Positions 8,028 to 14,974 of a stretch of 36,113 bases of DNA are shown one piece after another. The stretch is taken from NCBI GenBank assembly GCA_017992785.1, contig JAGONY010000007.1:1-36113 (forward strand), given 5' to 3'. The first letter of the stretch is position 1, and each line of letters opens with the position of its first letter. The stretch is from Candidatus Omnitrophota bacterium (GTDB taxonomy: Bacteria; Omnitrophota; Gorgyraeia; Pluralincolimonadales; Pluralincolimonadaceae). Both the position numbers and the translations under genes were made by a program. The notes beneath the pieces were generated by a model. That model saw only the letters and a list, made by a program, of their open reading frames with translations. It was not told the DNA's origin and did no database searches.

Positions 8028-8191
8028 GTCACTTTCTCCCACCCTATCGTGGGCTTGCTTGGCAGCTTGACCCACTGTACCAAGTGGGCGCCTGTCCGTC
8101 GCCGCGAGCGGCTACGGAACTCCGGCTCCCTATACAGCTTTGATGATCACCGCGCCAAGCCGTCGCACTTATAGGGCAGATATCTTTTTCC
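7992..8191 (-). ncRNA. Structured RNA, 6S RNA-like
   Basis: The interval has its own promoter (8198-8225) and terminator (7992-8027), giving a transcript of about 200 bases with no convincing reading frame. The ends form a closing stem in three blocks: CCCUAU (8176-8171) with AUAGGG (8047-8042), GUG (8168-8166) with CAC (8051-8049), and GCUUGGC (8160-8154) with GCCAAGC (8063-8057). Inside lie an unpaired 5' stretch, a GC-rich apical hairpin (UCCGU-A-GCCG, loop CUCG, CGGC-G-ACGGA) and, on the 3' side, a small hairpin CCCACU/AGUGGG. A long hairpin with a central bubble and a small 3' bubble hairpin is the 6S RNA plan, and its size fits. The 6S call is an inference; a leader attenuator for the downstream isomerase gene is the alternative. 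Confidence 0.6.
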
Positions 8192-8197
8192 TATACA

Positions 8198-8225
8198 AGT
8201 ATATCACGGCACGGGCTAAAATCAA
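8198..8225 (-). promoter_or_regulatory. Promoter of the 6S-like RNA
   Basis: Minus strand: TTGATT at 8225-8220, 16-base spacer, TATACT at 8203-8198. The start of transcription would be near 8191, about 15 bases before the closing stem of the RNA. Confidence 0.65.
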
Positions 8226-8234
8226 GATTACCGG

Positions 8235-8867
8235 TTATTTTTCTTTTACGACGGTATTATGCAGCGAACCTATGCCTTCTATCCTTACCTCTATGCGGTC
8301 TCCCGGCAGCATCGGCCCGATCCCAAACGGCGTCCCGGTGGATATTATGTCCCCGGGCAGCAGCGTCATGATGCTCGAAACGAACGATACGAGCTTTGGG
8401 ACGGAAAAGATCAGGTTCGACGTGCTTGAGGATTGCTTCTGCTTACCGTTAAGGTACGATTCCACCTTAAGGGCCGACGGATCGACGTCCGTCTCGATAT
8501 GCGGGCCTATAGGGCAGAACGTATCGAATGACTTGGACCTTGTCCACTGGCTCTCCCTGGATTGTATGTCGCGCGCGGTCACGTCATTCAGGCACGTATA
8601 TCCCAGGATATATTCGCGCGCGCCGGACTCACCGATATTCCGGCCTTCCTTTTTTATCACGACCGCGAGCTCGGCTTCGAAATCGAGCCGCGTGACGCCG
8701 CGCGGATACACGATATCCTGCCCGTCGTATATGATCGAGGAAGGCGGCTTGATGAATATCAGCGGTTCCCCGGGGACGCCGAGGTTGAGTTCCCTGGCAT
8801 GGTCGGCGTAATTAGTGCCGACGCATATTATCTTCGATGGCCTTATGTCCTCTATGCCTGTCTTCAT
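8235..8867 (-). CDS. Fumarylacetoacetate hydrolase family protein
   Basis: A 210-residue FAH-fold protein, the short single-domain type (FAHD1-like acylpyruvase or oxaloacetate decarboxylase, or 2-keto-4-pentenoate hydratase-like). Family hallmarks: IICVGTNYADHARELN at the start, IFIKPPSSI, the metal-site acids in DFEAELAVVIKK, YTCLNDVTARDIQ, and GDIISTGTPFGIGPM near the end. The substrate cannot be read from the sequence. Its ATG directly follows the plsC stop (TAA ATG), so it is translated from the PilZ-plsC transcript. The RNA gene promoter lies just past its stop. Confidence 0.9.
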   Translation of the reverse strand: MKTGIEDIRPSKIICVGTNYADHARELNLGVPGEPLIFIKPPSSIIYDGQDIVYPRGVTRLDFEAELAVVIKKEGRNIGESGAREYILGYTCLNDVTARDIQSRESQWTRSKSFDTFCPIGPHIETDVDPSALKVESYLNGKQKQSSSTSNLIFSVPKLVSFVSSIMTLLPGDIISTGTPFGIGPMLPGDRIEVRIEGIGSLHNTVVKEK

Positions 8868-9416
8868 TTATCCTTCCATCTCTTTTTTTATCGCGTCCAT
8901 GATGGCCTCCGGCGAGGCGCCGGCCATCGGTTTTCCTATCGATACTTTTACCGGGGACGGCTTCGGGAATACGGCCCCGCGCGGATACGCCTCAAAAGCC
9001 CCGGTAATGCCGCACGGTATCACCGGGGCGCCGGTCTTGAGCGCCATCACTGCGGCTCCCTTTCTTCCTTCCCTGAGCTTGCCGTCCGGGCTCCTGGTTC
9101 CCTCCGGGAATATCCCGACCACACTACCCTGTTCCAGCAGTTTTACCTCTTTTTCTACCGAGCCGCCTTCCCTTATCATCCCGGTGGACGCAAACAGCCC
9201 CTTAAGCCACCAAACGTCATAAACATCTTTCCTGACTATCCAGCTTATCCTCCTCGGGATGGCGACCGCGAGGGCCACCGGGTCAATATAGCTGGAATGG
9301 TTCGCGGCAATTATAGCGCCGCCTTCTTTCGGGATATTGCAGAGGCCTGTCGTCTTGAGGCGGAAGAGGATCTTACAGAGGAACCATGCGATCGCGCGCA
9401 GGACCCGGTATAACAC
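8868..9416 (-). CDS. plsC: 1-acyl-sn-glycerol-3-phosphate acyltransferase
   Basis: PlsC/LPLAT family enzyme that acylates lysophosphatidic acid to phosphatidic acid at the inner membrane. The 182-residue product has the catalytic NHSSYID motif (HX4D, about residues 40-46) and the substrate-site motif FPEGTRS near residue 99; ITGAFEAYPRG and KVSIGKPM follow in the usual order. The N-terminal MLYRVLRAIAWFLCKILF is a hydrophobic membrane-associating segment. The length is short but complete. It lies 4 bases after the third PilZ gene and abuts the FAH-family gene. The acyl donor (acyl-ACP or acyl-CoA) is not known. Confidence 0.92.
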   Translation of the reverse strand: MLYRVLRAIAWFLCKILFRLKTTGLCNIPKEGGAIIAANHSSYIDPVALAVAIPRRISWIVRKDVYDVWWLKGLFASTGMIREGGSVEKEVKLLEQGSVVGIFPEGTRSPDGKLREGRKGAAVMALKTGAPVIPCGITGAFEAYPRGAVFPKPSPVKVSIGKPMAGASPEAIMDAIKKEMEG

Positions 9417-9420
9417 AAAC

Positions 9421-9804
9421 TTAATTGATTATTACCATCCTCTTTGCAAGGATGGAATTTATGTAGCAGGAGATCTTGTTCTGGTCCTGTTTCTTTATCC
9501 TATTGAAGAATATCGCTATATTGCGGCAATTCGAGCCGGGCCCGGGATCCTTTACGGGTTCCGAGCGGACGACAACGCCGTCTATATGGACGGGATGTGC
9601 TTTGGATTTCTCTTCTGACGGGAGCAGCAGGACGATCTTGACTTTAGATAATAGCGGGAAATAACCGTCAACCTGGCAGAACACCCCTGAACAGCTGATG
9701 TTCTTCGTTACGCTTATGGCATCAAAACCCTCATCCTTTATCTTGAGGGGTATCTTCTCTTCTACACGCGGCTGTCTTCTTCTTTCGGTCTTTGGCCTTT
9801 GCAT
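9421..9804 (-). CDS. PilZ domain protein (third of three)
   Basis: A 127-residue single-domain PilZ protein. The c-di-GMP binding signature is present: the arginine motif RRRQPR at residues 8-13 and the NISCSG motif (D/NxSxxG) near residue 38. Such stand-alone PilZ proteins pass the c-di-GMP signal to partners in motility, secretion or polysaccharide synthesis. It lies 10 bases downstream of the second PilZ gene and 4 bases upstream of plsC. The third beta-strand region (VDGVVVRSEPV) fits the PilZ barrel. The partner is unknown. Confidence 0.88.
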   Translation of the reverse strand: MQRPKTERRRQPRVEEKIPLKIKDEGFDAISVTKNISCSGVFCQVDGYFPLLSKVKIVLLLPSEEKSKAHPVHIDGVVVRSEPVKDPGPGSNCRNIAIFFNRIKKQDQNKISCYINSILAKRMVIIN

Positions 9805-9814
9805 ATTCCACTTT

Positions 9815-10192
9815 TTACTTATTACGGGGCGCTGCGCTCTGACCTATCTGTTGCTCGACCCATTCCTTGTATACGTGGTCGAGTATCCTGTTCCTGTCGA
9901 ACGGGGACATCTGCGTGAATTTTATGCCCGCACCCGACTCCGTCTTCGCTTCCGACTTCTCGACCCAGACCAGATCGCCCTTCGCGTATACGGGCGCCGC
10001 GTCTTCCGGTATCCGCAGTTTTATTTCCAATTCCGTTCCGGGGACTAACTTGCTGTTCACTGAAATCTGCATGCCTTCGCGACTCAGGTTCCTTGTCACC
10101 GAGATCCCTTCTACCGGCGCGCCATTCCCGGGAACCATATACTCCACTTCAATGGAGACATCGAAACGCATAAATTTCCTTTTCTCGCTCAT
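9815..10192 (-). CDS. PilZ domain protein (second of three)
   Basis: A 125-residue PilZ protein. It shows the arginine motif KRKFMR at residues 4-9 and NLSREGMQISV (NxSxxG) near residue 35, then ELEIKLRIP and AKGDLVWVEK of the barrel. c-di-GMP binding is predicted from these motifs. The ATG at 10192 has a strong GGGGGTGAT ribosome site. A near-consensus promoter lies about 60 bases upstream (10256-10284), so the gene can be expressed apart from the first PilZ gene. Confidence 0.9.
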   Translation of the reverse strand: MSEKRKFMRFDVSIEVEYMVPGNGAPVEGISVTRNLSREGMQISVNSKLVPGTELEIKLRIPEDAAPVYAKGDLVWVEKSEAKTESGAGIKFTQMSPFDRNRILDHVYKEWVEQQIGQSAAPRNK

Positions 10193-10255
10193 CCCCCATC
10201 ACCCCCTTTTTGTGCTCCTGTACTTATAGTCCTTTCCCTCCTTGTTTTCACCATT

Positions 10256-10284
10256 ATTATCCGCCGCTTAAAATAAAAAGTCAA
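10256..10284 (-). promoter_or_regulatory. Promoter for the second PilZ gene
   Basis: Minus strand: TTGACT at 10284-10279, 17-base spacer, GATAAT at 10261-10256. Each box matches consensus in 5 of 6 positions. It lies wholly between two PilZ genes and gives a leader of about 57 bases. Confidence 0.75.
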
Positions 10285-10295
10285 TTATTTTATTT

Positions 10296-10658
10296 TCAAT
10301 ACTCCAAAAGCTCCTCGATTATGCGCTTAAGCCGCGCCTTGTCCTCGTCCGTGATGCTCGTGAACTCTATGCCGGTATCAAATTGGCTTGATTTCTTCTT
10401 AAGGTATTCGCTGCGCCTGACAGACCACGCGACCTTGCCTTCGCAGTTCACCGGTATCGGGTCGTCGGGAAGGAACAGTTCCACTTCGACGGGGGTATGC
10501 TTGAGGAGCGCTCTCTCCAGGATCAGGCAGATGCCGCCTGCGGAGATATTTTCGGTCTGGGTGCGGAAGACAAGGCTGGTCTCCTTCTTTTTAACTATGA
10601 CGACGCACTCAAAAGAGACCCTCACCGACCTTCTGGTATCGATTCCGCTCCAGCCCAT
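10296..10658 (-). CDS. PilZ domain protein (first of three)
   Basis: A 120-residue PilZ protein. The arginine motif is DTRRSVR at residues 7-13 and the second motif is ENISAGGICL near residue 36; GKVAWSVRRSE closes the barrel. c-di-GMP binding is predicted. The C-terminal DKARLKRIIEELL looks helical, and a similar short helix ends the second PilZ protein. The gene is divergent from the exeA-like gene, and its promoter (10679-10706) has an exact TATAAT box. Confidence 0.9.
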   Translation of the reverse strand: MGWSGIDTRRSVRVSFECVVIVKKKETSLVFRTQTENISAGGICLILERALLKHTPVEVELFLPDDPIPVNCEGKVAWSVRRSEYLKKKSSQFDTGIEFTSITDEDKARLKRIIEELLEY

Positions 10659-10678
10659 TTTAGTCCGCCTTTGGTATT

Positions 10679-10706
10679 ATTATACCTTTTAATGTAAACT
10701 TTACAA
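10679..10706 (-). promoter_or_regulatory. Promoter for the first PilZ gene
   Basis: Minus strand: TTGTAA at 10706-10701, 16-base spacer, TATAAT at 10684-10679. The -10 box is perfect, the -35 box matches 4 of 6. The palindrome at 10693-10705 covers part of the spacer and the -35 box. Confidence 0.7.
10693..10705. promoter_or_regulatory. Perfect palindrome TGTAAACTTTACA, possible operator
   Basis: A 13-base perfect inverted repeat (6-base arms around one C). It overlaps the -35 region of the leftward PilZ promoter and ends 16 bases before the -35 box of the rightward exeA promoter. The position would suit a regulator acting on both. No regulator gene is adjacent, and a chance AT-rich palindrome cannot be excluded. 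Confidence 0.4.
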
Positions 10707-10721
10707 TACTATTTTTTTATT

Positions 10722-10750
10722 TTGACATTCCAGGCGCCCGATGATAAAAT
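10722..10750 (+). promoter_or_regulatory. Sigma-70 type promoter for the exeA-like gene
   Basis: TTGACA at 10722-10727, 17-base spacer, TAAAAT at 10745-10750. The start of transcription would be near 10757, which rules out the ATG at 10741 as a start codon. Confidence 0.8.
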
Positions 10751-10794
10751 GCCATCGAAAATACGGGATTGCCCTACATATGGAGGCGCCCTCT

Positions 10795-11610
10795 TTGTAC
10801 GAAAAATATTACGGCCTAAAAGAAAGACCCTTCAACGTAACCGCAGACCCTAATTTCCTTTTCTTCAGCAGGAAACACCGCGAGGCGTTCGACCACCTCA
10901 TATACGGCATCAAGGAAAGGCGCGGTTTCCTTGAAATAACCGGCGAGATAGGCACGGGCAAGACCACCCTTTGCAGAGCCCTGATAGGCCAGCTCGACCC
11001 TAACACTAAGACCGCCTTCATATTGAACTCCAACCTTCCGGAAACGCAGCTGCTCTTCGCGATCGTCACCGATTTCGGGCTCAACGCGAAGCCGAAGACC
11101 AAAATCAGCCTGCTTACCGAGCTCAATAAGTTCCTGATAGAGCAGCTCAAGGCAGGTTCGAATGTGGTCCTGATAATAGACGAGGCACAGAATCTCAGGT
11201 CGGCCCAGTTGGAGCAGGTAAGGATGCTGTCTAACCTCGAGACCGACAAGGACAAGCTTATCCAGATAGTGCTGGTCGGCCAGCCGGAACTGCGCGACAA
11301 GCTGAATTCCCCTGAACTCGAGCAGTTGAGGCAAAGGATCTCCGTGAGGTACCATATCCTCCCCCTCGACAAGGCCGAGATAAGCGATTATATAACGCAC
11401 AGGATGCGCGTGGCGGGCTCCGACGGCTCGGTGGCCTTCAGCCCGGACGCGATAAGCGAGATATTCGAATATTCCGGAGGCGTCCCGAGGCTGATAAACC
11501 TTGTCTGCGACAGGGCGCTGCTTCTCGGGTTCACGATGGAGACAAAGGAGATAACACTCGATATGATAAAAAGGTCTGTTGAAGAGATAGAAGGGTTCGT
11601 GAGGATATGA
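10795..11610 (+). CDS. ExeA/GspA-like AAA ATPase
   Basis: ATPase of the ExeA family, which with ExeB/GspB helps assemble type II secretion machinery across peptidoglycan and also occurs in other envelope systems. From the TTG at 10795 the product is 271 residues and begins YEKYYGLKERPFNVTADP, the usual family start. Walker A is GEIGTGKTT (about 50-58), Walker B LIIDEAQ (126-132); QRISVRYHILPL and the C-terminal lid GGVPRLINLVCDRALL are also typical. I prefer TTG because GGAGG lies 8 bases upstream and the promoter excludes the ATG at 10741; an ATG at 10780 would add five residues. The stop overlaps the next gene by ATGA. Confidence 0.88.
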   Translation: MYEKYYGLKERPFNVTADPNFLFFSRKHREAFDHLIYGIKERRGFLEITGEIGTGKTTLCRALIGQLDPNTKTAFILNSNLPETQLLFAIVTDFGLNAKPKTKISLLTELNKFLIEQLKAGSNVVLIIDEAQNLRSAQLEQVRMLSNLETDKDKLIQIVLVGQPELRDKLNSPELEQLRQRISVRYHILPLDKAEISDYITHRMRVAGSDGSVAFSPDAISEIFEYSGGVPRLINLVCDRALLLGFTMETKEITLDMIKRSVEEIEGFVRI

Positions 11611-12125
11611 GCATAATAATGGAAGCGTTGAAAAAAGCGTCCGACAGGCCGGCGACTGAGGCAGGACGCTCGGCCGCGGTTGCGGCCAGTGCCGAGATGC
11701 GCGTGGTCGCCTCTCCGGAGCCGCATGAACTGCGGTTCTCGAAATCGTTCCTCATGATGTTCTCCACGATAATGGTGATAGCCGCCGTGGCATATTTCAC
11801 CGGGATGCCCAATCACGGCCCGGCAACGTCAATCGATACCGCCCCCAAGGCGGAGGGTTATTCGGCGGCTTCAGCGCCGTCGGCCCCCGCAAAACAGGAA
11901 CCCGAGCCCACTCCCGTAAGCAACCTGCTTACGAAACTGTCAAATCCGCGCCTGACGCTCAACGGGATCGTCTACGGTATAGGCAAACCGGCCGCTATAA
12001 TCGAGAACAAGATAGTCGAGGAAGGCGGTTCGATCAGGGGAATGCGGGTAGTCAAGATACACGCCGATAAAGTGGATATGGTAGACCAGGCGACCGGGCA
12101 GCCCTTTGAGCTGAAGGTAGATTAG
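11607..12125 (+). CDS. GspB-like membrane protein, partner of the ExeA-like ATPase
   Basis: A 172-residue bitopic membrane protein. Residues 1-45 are cytoplasmic and start MSIIMEALKKASD, a common opening of ExeB/GspB-like proteins. One transmembrane helix spans about 47-66. A Pro/Ala-rich linker (75-105) follows, and then a C-terminal domain (about 112-172: LTLNGIVYGIGKPAAIIENK, then a strand pattern ending DKVDMVDQATG) that resembles the GspB C-terminal domain. Partnership with the ATPase is inferred from the ATGA overlap and from the known exeAB pairing. The last codon and stop overlap the stop of the convergent gene. Confidence 0.75.
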   Translation: MSIIMEALKKASDRPATEAGRSAAVAASAEMRVVASPEPHELRFSKSFLMMFSTIMVIAAVAYFTGMPNHGPATSIDTAPKAEGYSAASAPSAPAKQEPEPTPVSNLLTKLSNPRLTLNGIVYGIGKPAAIIENKIVEEGGSIRGMRVVKIHADKVDMVDQATGQPFELKVD

Positions 12126-12655
12126 GGCTTCTTACGTACCGTTTTCTTCGCGGGTTTCTTGGAGGGAACGATCTTCTTGGCGGCCGCTTCTTTCTTCACG
12201 GGTTCAACGGACTTTTCGATAGATGCCTTCGACCCTCCGGAATGTCCCATCTTTGATACAAGGAACTTCGCCGTATACACAATTCCTCCGGCGAACGCCA
12301 AAAGCACTACTATAGAACCTATTATCACGAGCTGCCTCGTCTTCAACAGCGGAGGCCTGAACCAGATGTCGGGCTTGTCGAGCGACTCCTTCTCTTTCTT
12401 GAGCCTGTTCACCTCGCCCTGCAGGCGTTTGAATTCCGATTTCAACGAATCCAGCTCGGCGCCGACTTCTTTCCTGGCCTTCTGGTCGACCTTCTCCAGT
12501 ATCGGGGATTCCTTGCCTTCCCTGACGATAAAAGAGGAATCCATCACCTCTACCCTGTCCTCAGCCTTAAGGTAATCCCCGTAAAGCTGCTTCTGGATAT
12601 CCTTCTCGGAAAGGTTCTTGAGGTTTTTTTCCTTGTCTGGCTTTATCCCGAACAA
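12122..12655 (-). CDS. Coiled-coil membrane protein with Lys/Ala/Pro-rich tail
   Basis: Unrecognised 177-residue protein. Residues 55-95 form a charged coiled coil (VGAELDSLKSEFKRLQGEV and the following heptads). A transmembrane helix covers about 108-132 (LVIIGSIVVLLAFAGGIVY). The last 30 residues are a basic low-complexity tail of KKPAKK type, presumably outside the membrane if the long N-terminus is cytoplasmic. It starts with TTG at 12655, well placed after AAGGAG. It follows the GNAT gene by 9 bases. Its stop shares bases with the stop of the convergent gspB-like gene, so no terminator fits between them. Confidence 0.75.
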   Translation of the reverse strand: MFGIKPDKEKNLKNLSEKDIQKQLYGDYLKAEDRVEVMDSSFIVREGKESPILEKVDQKARKEVGAELDSLKSEFKRLQGEVNRLKKEKESLDKPDIWFRPPLLKTRQLVIIGSIVVLLAFAGGIVYTAKFLVSKMGHSGGSKASIEKSVEPVKKEAAAKKIVPSKKPAKKTVRKKP

Positions 12656-12664
12656 AACGGCTCC

Positions 12665-13120
12665 TTAAAGCTCCAGCGAAAACCTTATTATATTTATACC
12701 GCCGAGCTCAAGTTTTTCTTTCTCGTTAAAACCCCTGCTCCTGCACAGGTCTATCGCGCTGGTCATCGCGTTTGCGGCATGGAAGACGGCTTCATGATAA
12801 CCTTTCTCCCTGCAGAAATCTATCGCGCGGTCCAGCAGCAGCCCGCCGTATCCCTTTTTCCGCAACTGCTTCGCGACGAACAGCCTCCGTATTATCGCGA
12901 TCTTGTGCGTCTCTTCCTTCACGCCGGCGGTCCCGCCTATGACGCCCTTATCCACGAGGACAAAGAACGCCTCTCTCTTCCCGCCGTAGATGCTGTCTAT
13001 GGAATCGAGGTCGCAATACTCGTAGGCCTTCTTTCCGAACGAAAACTCCGCGTCCAGTATATTCGATACGAGGTCCTTGACCTGCCCACGGTCTCCTGTC
13101 TTATATGGCCTTATCTGCAT
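12665..13120 (-). CDS. GNAT family N-acetyltransferase
   Basis: A 151-residue GNAT-fold acetyltransferase using acetyl-CoA; the substrate is unknown. The acetyl-CoA loop is RRLFVAKQLRKKGYGGLLLDRAI, split as motif A (about residues 78-100), followed by CREKGYHEAVFHAA and the usual C-terminal SRGFNEKEKLELGG. Full length for a single-domain GNAT. It starts 9 bases after the rnc stop and precedes the coiled-coil gene, in the rnc transcription unit. Confidence 0.87.
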   Translation of the reverse strand: MQIRPYKTGDRGQVKDLVSNILDAEFSFGKKAYEYCDLDSIDSIYGGKREAFFVLVDKGVIGGTAGVKEETHKIAIIRRLFVAKQLRKKGYGGLLLDRAIDFCREKGYHEAVFHAANAMTSAIDLCRSRGFNEKEKLELGGINIIRFSLEL

Positions 13121-13129
13121 GCAGTGATT

Positions 13130-13861
13130 TTACTTCCCTTCATTGCTTTTGTCAAGCAGGCCTTCGTCATACAACGCATTGTATGCCGCGTCCTGTTCGG
13201 CTGATTTCTTATTCTTGCCTTCGCCCGTACCCCTGACGGCCCCGCCGAATGACACCGCGACTTCAAAACACTTAAGGTGGTCGGGGCCTTCCTCCGACAC
13301 CACCGTATACCTCGGGGTCGCCTTGTATGTCTTTGACGTATATTCCTGCAGTACGGATTTGTAATCCTTCTGCGCGCCGCCCTTTTTCACTTTCTTTATT
13401 TCCGCCCTGAACTGCGACGCGATGAATCTCTCTGCTTTCCCTGCCCCGCCGTCTATATATATCGCGCCTATAACGGCCTCATAAGCGCAGACGAGGTTCC
13501 TCGATTGTTCCGCGCCTCCGCTTGCCGCTTCGCCCTTCCCGAAAAGTACATACTTGCCTATACTGAGTTTCCTCGCGAGCGACTCCAGCATCTGCCTGTT
13601 GACGAGCAGCGACCTTATCCTGGTCATCTCCCCCTCCTGGCAGTCGGGGAACTTCCTGTATATATGGGCGCTTATCGCGAGGCCGAGCACCGCGTCTCCG
13701 AGGAACTCAAGCCTTTCGTTGTCCATTATCCTGCCCTTGGGGTGCTCGTAGGCATACGACCGGTGCGTCAGGGCCTGGCCGAGCAGCGCCTTGCTCCTGA
13801 ACGTGTATTTGAGCGCCTTCTGGAACCTAGCTAATTGTGACTGCCGTGATCTGTCTTTCAT
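13130..13861 (-). CDS. rnc: Ribonuclease III
   Basis: Double-strand-specific endoribonuclease that matures rRNA and processes other RNAs, with Mg2+ and as a dimer. The 243-residue product has the family signature NERLEFLGDAVLG at residues 48-60 and the second acidic cluster in YEAVIGAIYIDGG near 128-139. A double-stranded RNA-binding domain fills about residues 165-237 (DYKSVLQEYTSKT, then GEGKNKKSAEQDAAYNALY). Length and domain order are standard. It lies 7 bases after aroB; no ribosome site stands out, so coupling with aroB is likely. Confidence 0.96.
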   Translation of the reverse strand: MKDRSRQSQLARFQKALKYTFRSKALLGQALTHRSYAYEHPKGRIMDNERLEFLGDAVLGLAISAHIYRKFPDCQEGEMTRIRSLLVNRQMLESLARKLSIGKYVLFGKGEAASGGAEQSRNLVCAYEAVIGAIYIDGGAGKAERFIASQFRAEIKKVKKGGAQKDYKSVLQEYTSKTYKATPRYTVVSEEGPDHLKCFEVAVSFGGAVRGTGEGKNKKSAEQDAAYNALYDEGLLDKSNEGK

Positions 13862-13868
13862 GAGAGGA

Positions 13869-14960
13869 CTAATCCGAAAGCCTTTCGATCTCCCTGCGGA
13901 TGATTGATTCGGGGACCTTCTCCCTGACCGTTACCTTTCCTATGCGTACCGGCAGGACGAACCTGTTGACCCCGTGGATGAATTTCTTGTCGTGGGCGAG
14001 TGCCCCCATTATCCTGGACACTTTCGTCTTCCTGAGTTTTACCGGAAGCCCGAGTATGCTGATAAGCGACTCTATCCTTCCCGCCTCTCCGGCCCTGAGT
14101 AACCCAAGCCTGTCAGCTATTCTCGCGGCCGCTATCATGCCGAGAGATACCGCCTCTCCGTGAGTATAGGCGCCGGAATAATCCCAGGCGGCTTCTATTG
14201 CGTGGCCTATCGTGTGCCCGTAATTCAGCACGGTCCTAAGCGACTTCTTCTCCTTCTCGTCCCTTGAAACTATACCGGCTTTTATCGAGGCGCACCGCTT
14301 AACGATATAGGCCAGCATCGCGGGATCGCGCTCCATTACCTTCGCGCGGCCTTTTTCAAGTTTCGCGAACATCCTGCTGTCGCCGATCACCGCGTACTTT
14401 ATGACCTCTGCAAGGCCGGAAGCAAAATCGCGGCGTGATAACTTCGCGAGGAAGGATGTGTCGATGAATACAGCCCTGGGCTGGTAGAAAGCGCCGACCA
14501 GGTTCTTTCCGTCGGGCAGGTCTACTGCGACCTTGCCTCCTATCGAGGAGTCCACCTGCGCGAGGAGCGTGGTAGGGACCTGGATGTACGGTATCCCCCT
14601 CTTGTACGCGGAAGCGGCAAAACCTGCCAGGTCACCGACTACCCCTCCTCCCAGCGCTACGACGAACAGCCTTTTGCCTTTTCCGTCGGCCGCCGAGAGC
14701 GAGGCCAGAAGCTTGGCCGCCTCTGACATGGACTTGGCTTTTTCGGAATCGGGCACGACCATGAACTTCGCGCCGTATCCCGCTTTTTCGAGCATGCCTT
14801 TTACGGCCTTCCCGAAGAGCGCCTTCACCTTGGGATTCGTCACTATCGCGGCGTCCGAACCGAGCTTCATCCCGGCCAATTCGCCGGAAAATGCGGACAA
14901 CGAACCCCCGACAAGGATCTTGTAACTGCGGTCGCCTAAACGGACCATTATGGGATCCAT
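13869..14960 (-). CDS. aroB: 3-dehydroquinate synthase
   Basis: Second enzyme of the shikimate pathway: DAHP to 3-dehydroquinate, with NAD and a divalent metal. The 363-residue product shows the NAD-binding GGGVVGDLAGFAAS (about 104-117), PTTLLAQVDSSIGGKVAVD (two adjoining pieces near 128-147), and the metal-site region LNYGHTIGHAIEA with the following YTHGEAVSLGM. It is full length. The ATG at 14960 has AGGGTGA upstream. It follows the cold-shock gene by 14 bases. aroQ, the next pathway step, is at 32793. Confidence 0.96.
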   Translation of the reverse strand: MDPIMVRLGDRSYKILVGGSLSAFSGELAGMKLGSDAAIVTNPKVKALFGKAVKGMLEKAGYGAKFMVVPDSEKAKSMSEAAKLLASLSAADGKGKRLFVVALGGGVVGDLAGFAASAYKRGIPYIQVPTTLLAQVDSSIGGKVAVDLPDGKNLVGAFYQPRAVFIDTSFLAKLSRRDFASGLAEVIKYAVIGDSRMFAKLEKGRAKVMERDPAMLAYIVKRCASIKAGIVSRDEKEKKSLRTVLNYGHTIGHAIEAAWDYSGAYTHGEAVSLGMIAAARIADRLGLLRAGEAGRIESLISILGLPVKLRKTKVSRIMGALAHDKKFIHGVNRFVLPVRIGKVTVREKVPESIIRREIERLSD

Positions 14961-14974
14961 GATTCACCCTGGGG

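Noticed and set aside
7950-8075. N-terminal extension of the TIM-barrel gene to 8075
   Set aside because: It would run through the terminator and 3' part of the structured RNA; the family-like sequence begins at MKLTRENL (7949).
7992-8191. SRP RNA, tmRNA or RNase P RNA as identity of the structured RNA
   Set aside because: The conserved signatures I know for these (e.g. GGUCAGG...GGAAGCAGCC of SRP RNA, GAGGAAAGUCC of RNase P) are absent.
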